The notes beneath the pieces are model-generated. The model searched no databases. It had not been told where the DNA came from and saw only the letters and a program-made list of their open reading frames with translations. Shown here one piece after another: positions 36,331 through 44,981 of a DNA stretch of 64,000 nucleotides. Position numbers and translations under genes: made by a program. Position 1 is the stretch's first letter, and every line of letters starts with the position of its first letter. The DNA is from UBA7960 sp964624065 (GTDB lineage Bacteria; Bacteroidota; Bacteroidia; Bacteroidales; UBA7960): the NCBI GenBank assembly GCA_964624065.1, contig CAZUWF010000006.1:1-64000 (forward strand), in the 5' to 3' direction.

Positions 36331-36738
36331 ATGCAATTCACCCTCGAACAACTAAACAGCCTTAACAAAAATACCTTGATGGAAAGCCTCGGTATAGAGT
36401 ACACCGAGATAGGGCAAGGGATTGTTACCGCTACAATGCCCGTTGACCATCGCACAAAGCAGCCTGCCGGAATCTTGCACGGTGGTGCCAGCATAGCCCT
36501 TGCCGAAACCATTGCAGGTTTGGGCTCATGGCTACTGGTTGATCCTGCCAAATCAGAGGTAAGGGGTGCCCAATTAACTGCCAACCACGTACGGGCCTGT
36601 GCTTCAAAACTGGTTTTTGCCAAAGCTACCATAGTGCACAAGGGAAATAATACCCACCTTTGGAACGTAGATGTTTTCGACGAGTCCGAACAACTTGTTT
36701 CAACCATAAGAATTACAAATTTCATAGTGGCTAGATAG
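36331..36738 (+). CDS. Hotdog-fold thioesterase, likely 1,4-dihydroxy-2-naphthoyl-CoA hydrolase
   Basis: 135 residues from ATG at 36331; upstream in-frame codons overlap rimO and are not family sequence. PaaI/YbgC-like hotdog motifs: MPVDHRTKQPAGILHGGASIALAETIAG, with the HGG turn and the catalytic Glu of the ALAET helix, and NHVRACASKLVFAKATIVHKG. First gene of the menaquinone cluster, directly before menF. The position suggests it removes CoA from the MenB product (MenI activity); family membership alone would not tell. Confidence 0.85.
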   Translation: MQFTLEQLNSLNKNTLMESLGIEYTEIGQGIVTATMPVDHRTKQPAGILHGGASIALAETIAGLGSWLLVDPAKSEVRGAQLTANHVRACASKLVFAKATIVHKGNNTHLWNVDVFDESEQLVSTIRITNFIVAR

Positions 36739-36755
36739 TTAAGCCTTCGCGCACC

Positions 36756-37850
36756 ATGAATCTGGAGGATTTCATTAACCATTCAATCGAGGCTGGTAGC
36801 CCATTTGTAAGCTATCGGCTTCCCGATACGGTGCTCCCGACAACCCTGAAACCCTCCGATGTAACAATACTGGATCTTACTGAAGGTGTTGAAAATGTAA
36901 ATGGCTTCATAGTCCATCCATTCATTAATTGTGATACCTTTCCTGCCTTGTTGCTTTCTTCTGATAACCTCAAGGAGGGTTGGGAATTGGATCCACCTGA
37001 TGCTTTAGCTGCAAATGGTAGCCCAAAAATAGATGTCAAACACCATTTTCCCGAGCTACCGGAATCACATTATAACCATTTTGTCAATCGCTTTATCAAC
37101 TCTTGCAGGTCAGGAGAAGTAGAGAAGGTGGTTTTTTCCCGAATAGTCCACAAAAAACTACCACAAGGGTTTAGTTACGGTAAATTTTTTTCGATGCTTT
37201 GCAAAATCTATCCGTCTGCCTTTGTTTACATCTTGAATTTGGGCAACGGGCAAACGTGGATAGGTGCCACCCCTGAAACCCTTGTGGCATCAAGGGCGGG
37301 CAAATGCGAAACCATGTCGCTGGCCGGAACCCTAGCAAGCGATTCGTATAAAGCTGAAACAAAATTTGAATTTACCAATAAGGAGTTTCATGAACAAGAA
37401 TTGGTTACTGAATTTATTGTTAAAATATTGGAAAAGGCCAAAGTACACAATTTAATTAAACATAAATTAGAGGTTAGAAATGCCGGGCCGGTTAATCACC
37501 TGCAGAGCCGTTTTTCGTTCAATTTGCCTCCTGGCACAAGCCCAATAAATTTGGCTTCGAAACTGCATCCAACCCCGGCAGTGTGCGGTTTGCCACAACA
37601 AAAGGCCCTAAAATTAATACATGACACTGAACCCCATTCCAGGGCGTATTACAGCGGTTTTTTAGGGCCAGTCACCAACAAAACCACCGCAAACTTGTTT
37701 GTAAATTTGAGGTGCATGTTGGTTGTTGGGCATAAAGCATTCATTTTTGCAGGTGGTGGTATTACGTCGGAATCAAGCATTGCCGACGAATGGAAGGAAA
37801 CAAACCTTAAAGCACTGACTCTTTTACGGATTATCGAACAACAAATTTGA
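36756..37850 (+). CDS. menF: Isochorismate synthase
   Basis: 364 residues, chorismate-binding fold. C-terminal core shows KVVFSRIVHK, WIGATPETLVA, SLAGTLASD, KEFHEQELV, HPTPAVCGLPQQKALKLI, RAYYSGFLG and the final FAGGGITSESSIADEW motif typical of isochorismate synthases. Converts chorismate to isochorismate, the entry to menaquinone. 17 bp after the thioesterase gene and one base before menD, so the three are co-transcribed. Confidence 0.94.
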   Translation: MNLEDFINHSIEAGSPFVSYRLPDTVLPTTLKPSDVTILDLTEGVENVNGFIVHPFINCDTFPALLLSSDNLKEGWELDPPDALAANGSPKIDVKHHFPELPESHYNHFVNRFINSCRSGEVEKVVFSRIVHKKLPQGFSYGKFFSMLCKIYPSAFVYILNLGNGQTWIGATPETLVASRAGKCETMSLAGTLASDSYKAETKFEFTNKEFHEQELVTEFIVKILEKAKVHNLIKHKLEVRNAGPVNHLQSRFSFNLPPGTSPINLASKLHPTPAVCGLPQQKALKLIHDTEPHSRAYYSGFLGPVTNKTTANLFVNLRCMLVVGHKAFIFAGGGITSESSIADEWKETNLKALTLLRIIEQQI

Positions 37851-37851
37851 T

Positions 37852-39534
37852 ATGCCTCACAATCGCAACAGCCTAAAAATACTGATAAGCCTTATGGCTC
37901 AACGTGGAATTACCCGGGTTGTAATTTCGCCTGGGTCGCGAAATGCGCCAATTATCAGCCTTTTAGGAAATGACGAGAGATTTACCTGCTACACCGTGGT
38001 TGACGAGCGCAGCGCGGGGTTCATTGCCCTTGGAATTGCCCAACAAACAGGCAAGCCTGTTGCCGTAACTTGCACCTCAGGTTCCGCGGCCCTCAACCTA
38101 GCACCCGCAATTGCCGAAGCATACTACCAGCGAACTCCCCTTTTGGTTCTTACGGCCGACAGACCGCCCGAAATGATTGACCAAGGCTTCGGTCAAACCA
38201 TAAGGCAACAGGGAATATATTCAAACTTCGTAAGGAAAACGCTAGTTTTGCCTGAGGTTGCAAGCACAACAAGTCAATTAAGCTTTGCAAGCAGGATTTG
38301 CTCCGAAGCTTTAAATGCTTGCACTAGTCCGGTAAATGGACCCGTCCATTTGAACATTCCGCTTTCCGAGCCACTTTATGGTCCAATCCGAGCACTTGAA
38401 TTTGAGCCAAAGGATTTCCTACAGGCTCCTTGCATAAGATCAATCGACAACAACAATCTAAGGATGATGGCCGAAAGGTTTGATCAATCAGCCAAGGTAA
38501 TGATTCTAGTTGGGCAATCAGCCCCCGATAAGGGTTTGGAGGGATTACTGAAGAAATTCGTTTCTGAAAAAGGGGTTGTGGTGCTTTCAGAAACCACTAG
38601 TAATATCCATGGTGAAGAATTCATTTCTTGGATTGACAGGTGCTTGGAAGCGGTAGATCCCAATCACTCTACCTTCATACCCAATCTGCTAATTACTTGT
38701 GGCACATCAGTTTTGTCGAAAAAAATAAAGGTGTGGTTGAGGAATGCAAAACCAAAATGGCACTGGCACGTCGATGTTGATGCCTTGCAAATGGACACCT
38801 ACGGAAGGTTGGAAATGTCAATTCCAATGCCCGCACATAGGTTTTTCTCACAAATTTTACCGCTGGTTTCCGCTGCTGAAAGCGGGTTTCAAAACTCATG
38901 GTTTTCCATGTCGCGAATGGTGAAGGCCAAGCACCGCCAATTCTTGGAGTCTTGCCCTTATTCTGACTTAAAGGTTTTTGAAACCATTATCGAAAAACTT
39001 CCGGATGGTTTTGACCTGCAACTGGCAAACAGCACGGTGGTTAGGTACGCCCAGCTTTTTGATTACAAGAATCAATTGAATGTATATTCTAATCGCGGTG
39101 TGAGCGGTATCGATGGAGGTTTTTCAACCGCCGTTGGTGCAGCCTTGTCTTCAGGCAAGCCAACGTTGCACATTACAGGCGACCTTGCATTCTTTTACGA
39201 CTCCAATGCCTTGTGGAACAAACATTATCCAAAAAACCTGAAGGTTATTGTTATAAACAACGGTGGTGGAGGAATATTTCGAATACTTGACGGACCCGAT
39301 TCAACCGGGTTGTTGGAAGAACATTTCGAGGCTAGCCAAAACATTTCAGTTAAAGGAATTGTTGAAACATTTGGAATTAAATATTTGCAGGCAAATGATA
39401 TAAGCTCATTGCAAGCAGCTCTAAATAATTTTTTTAGAAATATTAACGAACCAACAATCCTGGAAGTTTTCACCCCAAGCCAAGCCAACGCAAAGGTGCT
39501 CAATGACTACTTTGCAAGCTTGAAATTGGTTTAG
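37852..39534 (+). CDS. menD: 2-succinyl-5-enolpyruvyl-6-hydroxy-3-cyclohexene-1-carboxylate synthase
   Basis: 560 residues, thiamine-diphosphate enzyme. N-terminal SPGSRNAPI and VVDERSAGFIALGIAQQTGKPVAV (the ThDP-activating Glu), TSGSAALNLAPAIAEAYYQRTPLLVLTADRP, and the C-terminal Mg/ThDP motif GDLAFFYDSNALWN...NNGGGGIF. Uses isochorismate and 2-oxoglutarate. Begins one base after the menF stop. The usual third gene, menH, is absent here. Confidence 0.96.
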   Translation: MPHNRNSLKILISLMAQRGITRVVISPGSRNAPIISLLGNDERFTCYTVVDERSAGFIALGIAQQTGKPVAVTCTSGSAALNLAPAIAEAYYQRTPLLVLTADRPPEMIDQGFGQTIRQQGIYSNFVRKTLVLPEVASTTSQLSFASRICSEALNACTSPVNGPVHLNIPLSEPLYGPIRALEFEPKDFLQAPCIRSIDNNNLRMMAERFDQSAKVMILVGQSAPDKGLEGLLKKFVSEKGVVVLSETTSNIHGEEFISWIDRCLEAVDPNHSTFIPNLLITCGTSVLSKKIKVWLRNAKPKWHWHVDVDALQMDTYGRLEMSIPMPAHRFFSQILPLVSAAESGFQNSWFSMSRMVKAKHRQFLESCPYSDLKVFETIIEKLPDGFDLQLANSTVVRYAQLFDYKNQLNVYSNRGVSGIDGGFSTAVGAALSSGKPTLHITGDLAFFYDSNALWNKHYPKNLKVIVINNGGGGIFRILDGPDSTGLLEEHFEASQNISVKGIVETFGIKYLQANDISSLQAALNNFFRNINEPTILEVFTPSQANAKVLNDYFASLKLV

Positions 39535-39719
39535 ATTGGAAACAACCGCCAAAAATGACCCAGATTAACCCAGGTTGTATGTTGGATCACCACGGATACC
39601 TTTTGACTTTCGGTCTTCATCTCAAAAATAAGTTTCATCTGCGAGGTTCGTACCGTGCCATTGTGATGAAATGTGAATGTTGATTTTTGACTTTCAACCT
39701 TGCCCTTTAATACAGTTGT

Positions 39720-39747
39720 CTGATTTCTAATTTCTAATTTTCAAGTC
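39720..39747 (+). repeat. Period-7 leader before the aldo/keto reductase gene
   Basis: Three consecutive 7-mers CTGATTT, CTAATTT, CTAATTT (39720-39740) ending 7 bp before the ATG at 39748. G-poor, no Shine-Dalgarno. Confidence 0.45.
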
Positions 39748-40608
39748 ATGCTATCAAAAATTGTAATCGGCACTATGAAATGGGGCAAATGGGGGGCAAA
39801 TTACTCCAGGGCCCAAATGGCTGCACTTATCCAAAAATCTTGCGAGCTTGGCCTTTCATCCTTTGACCACGCCTCAATTTACGGCGCGTACACCACCGAG
39901 GAAGATTTCGGAAACGCTTTTCAACTTACAGGAGTCCCCAGGGAAAAAGTACAATTCGTGACCAAATGCGGAATACAGTATCCCTGCCAGTCAATGCCCT
40001 ACCGGGTTAAACATTACGATTACTCAAAAAGGGAGATTACTAAATCGTTAGAAAACTCACTACGAAACCTTAAAACAGACTACATCGACCTGTTTTTGCT
40101 ACACCGGCCAAGCCCGCTTATGTGCGCAATTGAAATTGCCGATGCAATCAACCCATTTATCGAGACCGGGACTATCAGATTTTTTGGAGTTTCGAACTTC
40201 AGTGCCTCCAAAATTAACCTCTTTTCCAAACATCTACCTGTAAAGTACAACCAAGTTGAGGTTTCGATTACAAAACCGGACCACCTTTTCGATGACTTGC
40301 TGGATTATTCGGAGGCAAACGGAATTGTTCCAATGGCCTGGAAACCCTTAGGAAATGTTTTTCAACTAGGTTTGTTCAAAATTCCCGAGGTTTCAACAAT
40401 TTTTCAAGAGCTTACTTCGAAATACTCGTGCAACTTAGATGCACTGCTTTTGGCTTGGTTAACTAAGCACTCTTCGGGCATTATTCCGGTAATTGGCACA
40501 ACTTCGGCGAGTAGAATCGAAAGCCAAGCAAGGGCCCTTCAAATCGAAATGAGCACCGAAGATTGGTTTTTACTATTGAAAGCCATTAGTGGGATGGACA
40601 TTCCCTGA
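39748..40608 (+). CDS. Aldo/keto reductase family oxidoreductase
   Basis: 286 residues, (beta/alpha)8 NADPH-dependent reductase. Seen: DHASIYGAY (catalytic Asp/Tyr region), FVTKCGIQ with Lys, IDLFLLHRPSPL (catalytic His), FGVSNFSASKI, VPMAWKPLGN and VIGTTSASRI for cofactor binding. Resembles the YdhF-type group. It sits inside the menaquinone cluster between menD and menB, 213 bp after menD with its own leader, but no menaquinone step needs an aldo/keto reductase; the link may be positional only. Confidence 0.85.
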   Translation: MLSKIVIGTMKWGKWGANYSRAQMAALIQKSCELGLSSFDHASIYGAYTTEEDFGNAFQLTGVPREKVQFVTKCGIQYPCQSMPYRVKHYDYSKREITKSLENSLRNLKTDYIDLFLLHRPSPLMCAIEIADAINPFIETGTIRFFGVSNFSASKINLFSKHLPVKYNQVEVSITKPDHLFDDLLDYSEANGIVPMAWKPLGNVFQLGLFKIPEVSTIFQELTSKYSCNLDALLLAWLTKHSSGIIPVIGTTSASRIESQARALQIEMSTEDWFLLLKAISGMDIP

Positions 40609-40638
40609 CCTGAAATTCTAGGATTATTCGATTTTGCC

Positions 40639-40646
40639 TAATTTTG
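40639..40646 (+). promoter_or_regulatory. -7 promoter box of menB
   Basis: TAATTTTG, full TAnnTTTG match, 40 bp before the ATG at 40686. Its position excludes the upstream ATG at 40644 as the menB start. Confidence 0.5.
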
Positions 40647-40685
40647 CAGACCAAATTTGAAATTCACAATAAAAATAAAATTTTT

Positions 40686-41510
40686 ATGTCAGAAAAACGC
40701 AAGTGGGAAAGCCTGAAGCAATACAGGGATATTCGTTTCGAGCTCTTTAGAAACACGGCCAAAATAACAATCAACCGTCCCGAGGTGCACAATGCATTCA
40801 GGCCCACCACCACCTTCGAAATGGCTGAGGCCCTTGATATTTGTCGAGAGAGGCAAGACATATACTCCATTATCATTACTGGCGAGGGCAACTTGGCTTT
40901 TTGCAGCGGGGGCGACCAACAAGTGAAGGGGCACGGTGGCTACATTGACGAGGAAGGAGTACCGCGCCTCAACGTTTTGGATGTTCAACGCCGCATTAGG
41001 TCAATGCCAAAACCAGTAATTGCAATGGTAAACGGGTGGGCTGTGGGGGGCGGGCACGTCTTGCACGTAATCTGCGACCTTACAGTGGCCTCCGATAACG
41101 CAAGATTCGGGCAGGTTGGCCCCAAAGTTGGCAGTTTTGATGCAGGTCTCGGAAGTAGCTACCTGGCAAGTATTGTTGGACAAAAGAAAGCTCGTGAAAT
41201 ATGGTTCCTTAACCAGTTCTATTCAGCCACGGAAGCCCTTGAAATGGGTTTGGTAAACAAGGTTGTTCCCCTTGAGCAATTAGAGGATGCAACCATAGAA
41301 TGGTGCCAAATTATGCACAAGCGAAGCCCAATGGCACTGAGAATGATCAAGTTGGGGCTCAATGCCGAACTTGATGGCCAGGTGGGGCTGCAAGAGTTTG
41401 CCGGAAACGCAACATTGCTTTATTACATGACCGAAGAAGCACAAGAAGGCAAGCACGCGTTCCTTGAAAAACGTGACCCCGATTTTCACAAGTACCCCAA
41501 ATTTCCATAA
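40686..41510 (+). CDS. menB: 1,4-dihydroxy-2-naphthoyl-CoA synthase
   Basis: 274 residues from ATG at 40686 (MSEKRKWESLKQYRDI). Crotonase fold: INRPEVHNAFRPTT, the oxyanion-hole FCSGGDQQVKG, WAVGGGHVLHVICDLTVAS, GPKVGSFDAGLGSSYLA and the C-terminal RDPDFHKYPKFP tail, all MenB hallmarks. Cyclises o-succinylbenzoyl-CoA. Followed by menA after 150 bp. Confidence 0.96.
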   Translation: MSEKRKWESLKQYRDIRFELFRNTAKITINRPEVHNAFRPTTTFEMAEALDICRERQDIYSIIITGEGNLAFCSGGDQQVKGHGGYIDEEGVPRLNVLDVQRRIRSMPKPVIAMVNGWAVGGGHVLHVICDLTVASDNARFGQVGPKVGSFDAGLGSSYLASIVGQKKAREIWFLNQFYSATEALEMGLVNKVVPLEQLEDATIEWCQIMHKRSPMALRMIKLGLNAELDGQVGLQEFAGNATLLYYMTEEAQEGKHAFLEKRDPDFHKYPKFP

Positions 41511-41659
41511 AGATTGATCATGTGAATAAAAAACCAAAGATACATTCCTAATGGTTTGGTTTACATTTAAAAATTTTGCATTAATAATAAACACTTAGCC
41601 CTTCACATTTACCCTCTTTATTATTTCCTCCTCTCACATCACTAGTCACCCCACAGCCT

Positions 41660-42559
41660 ATGTCGCAAATATCATCTTGGATTAAAGCTGCCCGATTAAG
41701 GACGCTGCCCTTGGCTTTTTCGTCAATTCTGATGGGAGGGGGATTAGCATTGTTCCATAACGGTTTCAATCTTTTTGTCGTGATTCTTGCGCTCCTAACA
41801 GCATTTCTTTTGCAGGTACTATCAAACTTTGCAAACGATTATGGAGATTTTGCCTCGGGTGTCGATAACGGCAAAAGGGTGGGACCCACACGTGCCGTTC
41901 AAAGTGGAGCCCTAACTTCACGGCAAATGAAGTCGGCCATTTTTCTATTTTCAGTCCTTTCTTTGGCTAGCGGTTTGGTTATGATATTTGTGGTTTCGGA
42001 AATTCCCATAGTGGCAAGGGTGGTTTTTGTGGGTCTGGGATTATTGTCAATTCTGGCAGCCATACTTTATACCGTTGGTAAAAATCCCTATGGATACAGG
42101 GGATTAGGCGAAGTTTTCGTTTTCTTGTTTTTTGGAGTCCTTGGCGTCGGTGGAACCTTTTTCTTGTCGGTGGGCCATTGGAACTGGTCGGTACTCTTGC
42201 CTGCCATGGCCATAGGCTTGCTTGCAGCGGGCGTTCTCAACATAAACAATATGCGCGACATCGAAAACGACCTTGCAAGTAACAAACGAACAATCGCAAC
42301 TAGAATTGGACTCAATAAAGCTAAGAAATTTCAAGCCTCGGTAGTTTTGCTTCCTTTCCTCTTCCTTTTGCTTTTCGTAAGTGTTGAAGGGCTAAAATTT
42401 TTCAGTCATGGGTTTTTAATTGTTTTTCCGCTTTTTTTCGGTGACATACTGGCTATAAAAAAATCGGAAGGTGGCACGGCACTTGATCCTTTTCTTAGCA
42501 GGTTGTCAATGAAAACATTTATTTTGACAGTAATTTTCGTGGTTATGATAAACGTGTAG
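41660..42559 (+). CDS. menA: 1,4-dihydroxy-2-naphthoate polyprenyltransferase
   Basis: 299 residues, UbiA superfamily membrane enzyme with about nine transmembrane helices. Prenyl-diphosphate motifs NFANDYGDFASGVDN and NNMRDIENDLASNKRT are intact; AARLRTLPLAFSSILMG is the typical MenA start. Attaches the isoprenoid tail to the naphthoate ring. menC starts two bases after its stop. Confidence 0.95.
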   Translation: MSQISSWIKAARLRTLPLAFSSILMGGGLALFHNGFNLFVVILALLTAFLLQVLSNFANDYGDFASGVDNGKRVGPTRAVQSGALTSRQMKSAIFLFSVLSLASGLVMIFVVSEIPIVARVVFVGLGLLSILAAILYTVGKNPYGYRGLGEVFVFLFFGVLGVGGTFFLSVGHWNWSVLLPAMAIGLLAAGVLNINNMRDIENDLASNKRTIATRIGLNKAKKFQASVVLLPFLFLLLFVSVEGLKFFSHGFLIVFPLFFGDILAIKKSEGGTALDPFLSRLSMKTFILTVIFVVMINV

Positions 42560-42561
42560 AA

Positions 42562-43608
42562 ATGCAAAAGGCTTTCTACAAATACCACAAACTTTTCTTC
42601 CGCAAACCGGCAGGAACATCCCGCGGGATCCTTCTTCACAAAGATTCTTGGTTAGTTTACATTTTTGACGATGAAAATCCAGAAACTGTTGGGATCGGCG
42701 AATGTAGTTTGATTCCTGGATTAAGCCCCGACCCCAGTGGCTCGTTCGAAAAGGAGTTAAATGCCTTATGCAATTCGATAAATCTTCATAGCGAGTGGAT
42801 CGCCAATAGGGGTCATTTGTTTCCATCAATGAAATTTGCGGTGCAAACTGCAATCCTTGACCTTAACAGTGGCGGAAATAAGGTATTTGAAAAGAACCCA
42901 TTTACAAGTGGCATTGTCGGAATTCCCATCAATGGTCTGATATGGATGGGAAGCAAGTCTGAAATGAAAAATCAAATTGGTGAAAAGGTTAGGCAAGGTT
43001 TCAATTGCCTCAAACTAAAGGTGGGTGCTATAGACTTCGATCAAGAAGTTGACCTGGTTGCATACATTCGCAAAGAGTTTAAGTACGAAAACCTTGAATT
43101 GAGACTGGATGCCAATGGTGCTTTCAAGAGAGATGAAGCTCTCGAAAAGCTTAAGGTGCTGTCTGATTACAACATCCATTCAATTGAGCAGCCCATAAAG
43201 CCGGGTCAAATACCTCAAATGGCTTACCTTTGCAGAACCAGCCCAATCCCAATTGCCCTGGACGAAGAATTAATTGGTATTTGTCAAACAAAGGTGCGCA
43301 AGGAACTTTTAGCAAAAATTGCTCCATCCTACATTATCATAAAACCAAGTTTATTGGGAGGGTTGGAGGAGGCTGATGAATGGATAAGCCATGCCAAAAA
43401 CCTAGGAATTGGATGGTGGGCAACCTCTGCCCTGGAATCAAACATTGGCCTTAATGCCATTGCCCAGTGGATTTACCAAAAAGACGTCACGGATTTCCAA
43501 GGACTTGGCACTGGACAACTTTTTAAAAACAATTTCCAATCGCCCATAGTTGTTTCAAACGGCAAATTGTTCCATTTGCCGGTTATTAATTGGGATATTC
43601 ACCTCTGA
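42562..43608 (+). CDS. menC: o-Succinylbenzoate synthase
   Basis: 348 residues, enolase superfamily. Active-site series KLKVG (Lys), RLDANGAF (Asp), IEQP (Glu), ALDEE (Asp) and IIKPSLLGG (Lys) is complete, in MenC order. Dehydrates the MenH product to o-succinylbenzoate. Two bases after menA. Confidence 0.93.
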   Translation: MQKAFYKYHKLFFRKPAGTSRGILLHKDSWLVYIFDDENPETVGIGECSLIPGLSPDPSGSFEKELNALCNSINLHSEWIANRGHLFPSMKFAVQTAILDLNSGGNKVFEKNPFTSGIVGIPINGLIWMGSKSEMKNQIGEKVRQGFNCLKLKVGAIDFDQEVDLVAYIRKEFKYENLELRLDANGAFKRDEALEKLKVLSDYNIHSIEQPIKPGQIPQMAYLCRTSPIPIALDEELIGICQTKVRKELLAKIAPSYIIIKPSLLGGLEEADEWISHAKNLGIGWWATSALESNIGLNAIAQWIYQKDVTDFQGLGTGQLFKNNFQSPIVVSNGKLFHLPVINWDIHL

Positions 43609-43913
43609 GAATATCAGTATGATACATATCGGTTTTCATATAATATCATTACCTAATTGTACGAACCCTAGCGAATCCGCCTCATCAGTACAATCCCTGT
43701 TGGGAATTTCAATTTGACAATAAAGGACAAACAAAATAAGAACCTTTTCTAACCCGTAAAATTCTTAAATTTGCCACACATGGTTTTTAACCTTGAAAAA
43801 CCTAGGGCATCACCTTTATTAACTGCCGCCCAAGGTGCGCAAAAGAACCAAATAAGCATTCAGCAATCTCTTAGCCAGTTGTATGTCAAAAGTATTTGTC
43901 TTTATTGAAAATT
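43609..43913. other. Gap before menE with promoter box and possible leader ORF
   Basis: 305 bp. TAAATTTG (43766-43773) is a full -7 box. An ATG at 43780, near the expected transcription start, opens a 42-codon frame ending at 43908, six bases before the menE ATG. It is not a known protein and may be chance. Confidence 0.4.
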
Positions 43914-44981
43914 ATGACCAATCGGATTGCGCAAGGAATAATTTTAAACGGCAAACCCTATTCGCCTAAAGAAATTGAGCGTGAGGTAAAGCTACTTTCA
44001 AAAAACGAGAATTCAACCAGGGCTAAGACCTTTTTGTTTCTTTCCGATTGGTTTGATGAAAATCCAACCTTAAAATTGCAAACTTCGGGCACCACTGGAA
44101 CTCCAAAGGAGATAACAGTTGAGAAGTGCAAAATGATTGAAAGCGCTAGGATGACCGGCGAATTCTTTTATTTACACGAGGGAAATACCGCCCTGCTATG
44201 CCTTTCGCCCGATTTCATAGCAGGAAAAATGATGATTGTTAGGGCAATTGAACTAAAACTAAACCTGATCATCGCAGAAGATTTTGGGTATCCTCTTACT
44301 GGAATTAACCAAATGGTTAATTTTGCTGCTATGGTGCCCCTTCAGGTTTCCAACATTTTAAATAATGATCCAGCGCAATTGAGCATTGTTGATAAGTTAA
44401 TAATTGGTGGCTCTGCAATTTCCAGCAATTTGGAGAATAAACTTCAAGGAGTGGAAGTTAATTGCTGGCACACCTACGCAATGACCGAAACCCTTTCGCA
44501 CGTGGCTGTGAGGAAAATTAATGGACCCGGCAAGAGCGAATGGTTTTATCCGTTACCCGGTGTTTCAATATCACTCGATGATAGGGAGTGCATTGTCATT
44601 GACGCTCCCAAGGTCGCCGACGAGAAAATTTTCACTAACGACTTTGGGTTATTAAATGGCAACAGATTCAAGATTTTAGGCCGTGCTGATGATGTGATAA
44701 TAAGTTCGGCAACCAAGTTGCGTCCTGCCGAGATCGAAAGGAAACTTGAATCAATTGTGTTTGCACCCTTTTTCATTAGTGGCGAAGAACATCCGGAAGC
44801 TGGGCAAATTTTAGTATTGTTTATCGATGGTAACCAAAATGATTATGATCTCGGTACCCTAAATGCAAAAATGACAGCTATGCTTCACAAAACCGAAATC
44901 CCACGCAAAATTGTTTTCAAAAAAGGGTTCAAATACCTCGAAAGCGGTAAAATTGATAAGGCAAAATCGAAAATCGCTTGA
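43914..44981 (+). CDS. menE: o-Succinylbenzoate-CoA ligase
   Basis: 355 residues from ATG at 43914. Short ANL-superfamily enzyme: LQTSGTTGTPKEI phosphate loop, HTYAMTETLSHVAVR, ILGRADDVIISSATKLRPAEIE hinge and a C-terminal KI-D-KAKSK Lys region. About 100 residues shorter than E. coli MenE, as is usual in Bacteroidota. Its stop overlaps the TTG start of the following MurD-type gene (TTGA, 44978-44981). Confidence 0.9.
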   Translation: MTNRIAQGIILNGKPYSPKEIEREVKLLSKNENSTRAKTFLFLSDWFDENPTLKLQTSGTTGTPKEITVEKCKMIESARMTGEFFYLHEGNTALLCLSPDFIAGKMMIVRAIELKLNLIIAEDFGYPLTGINQMVNFAAMVPLQVSNILNNDPAQLSIVDKLIIGGSAISSNLENKLQGVEVNCWHTYAMTETLSHVAVRKINGPGKSEWFYPLPGVSISLDDRECIVIDAPKVADEKIFTNDFGLLNGNRFKILGRADDVIISSATKLRPAEIERKLESIVFAPFFISGEEHPEAGQILVLFIDGNQNDYDLGTLNAKMTAMLHKTEIPRKIVFKKGFKYLESGKIDKAKSKIA

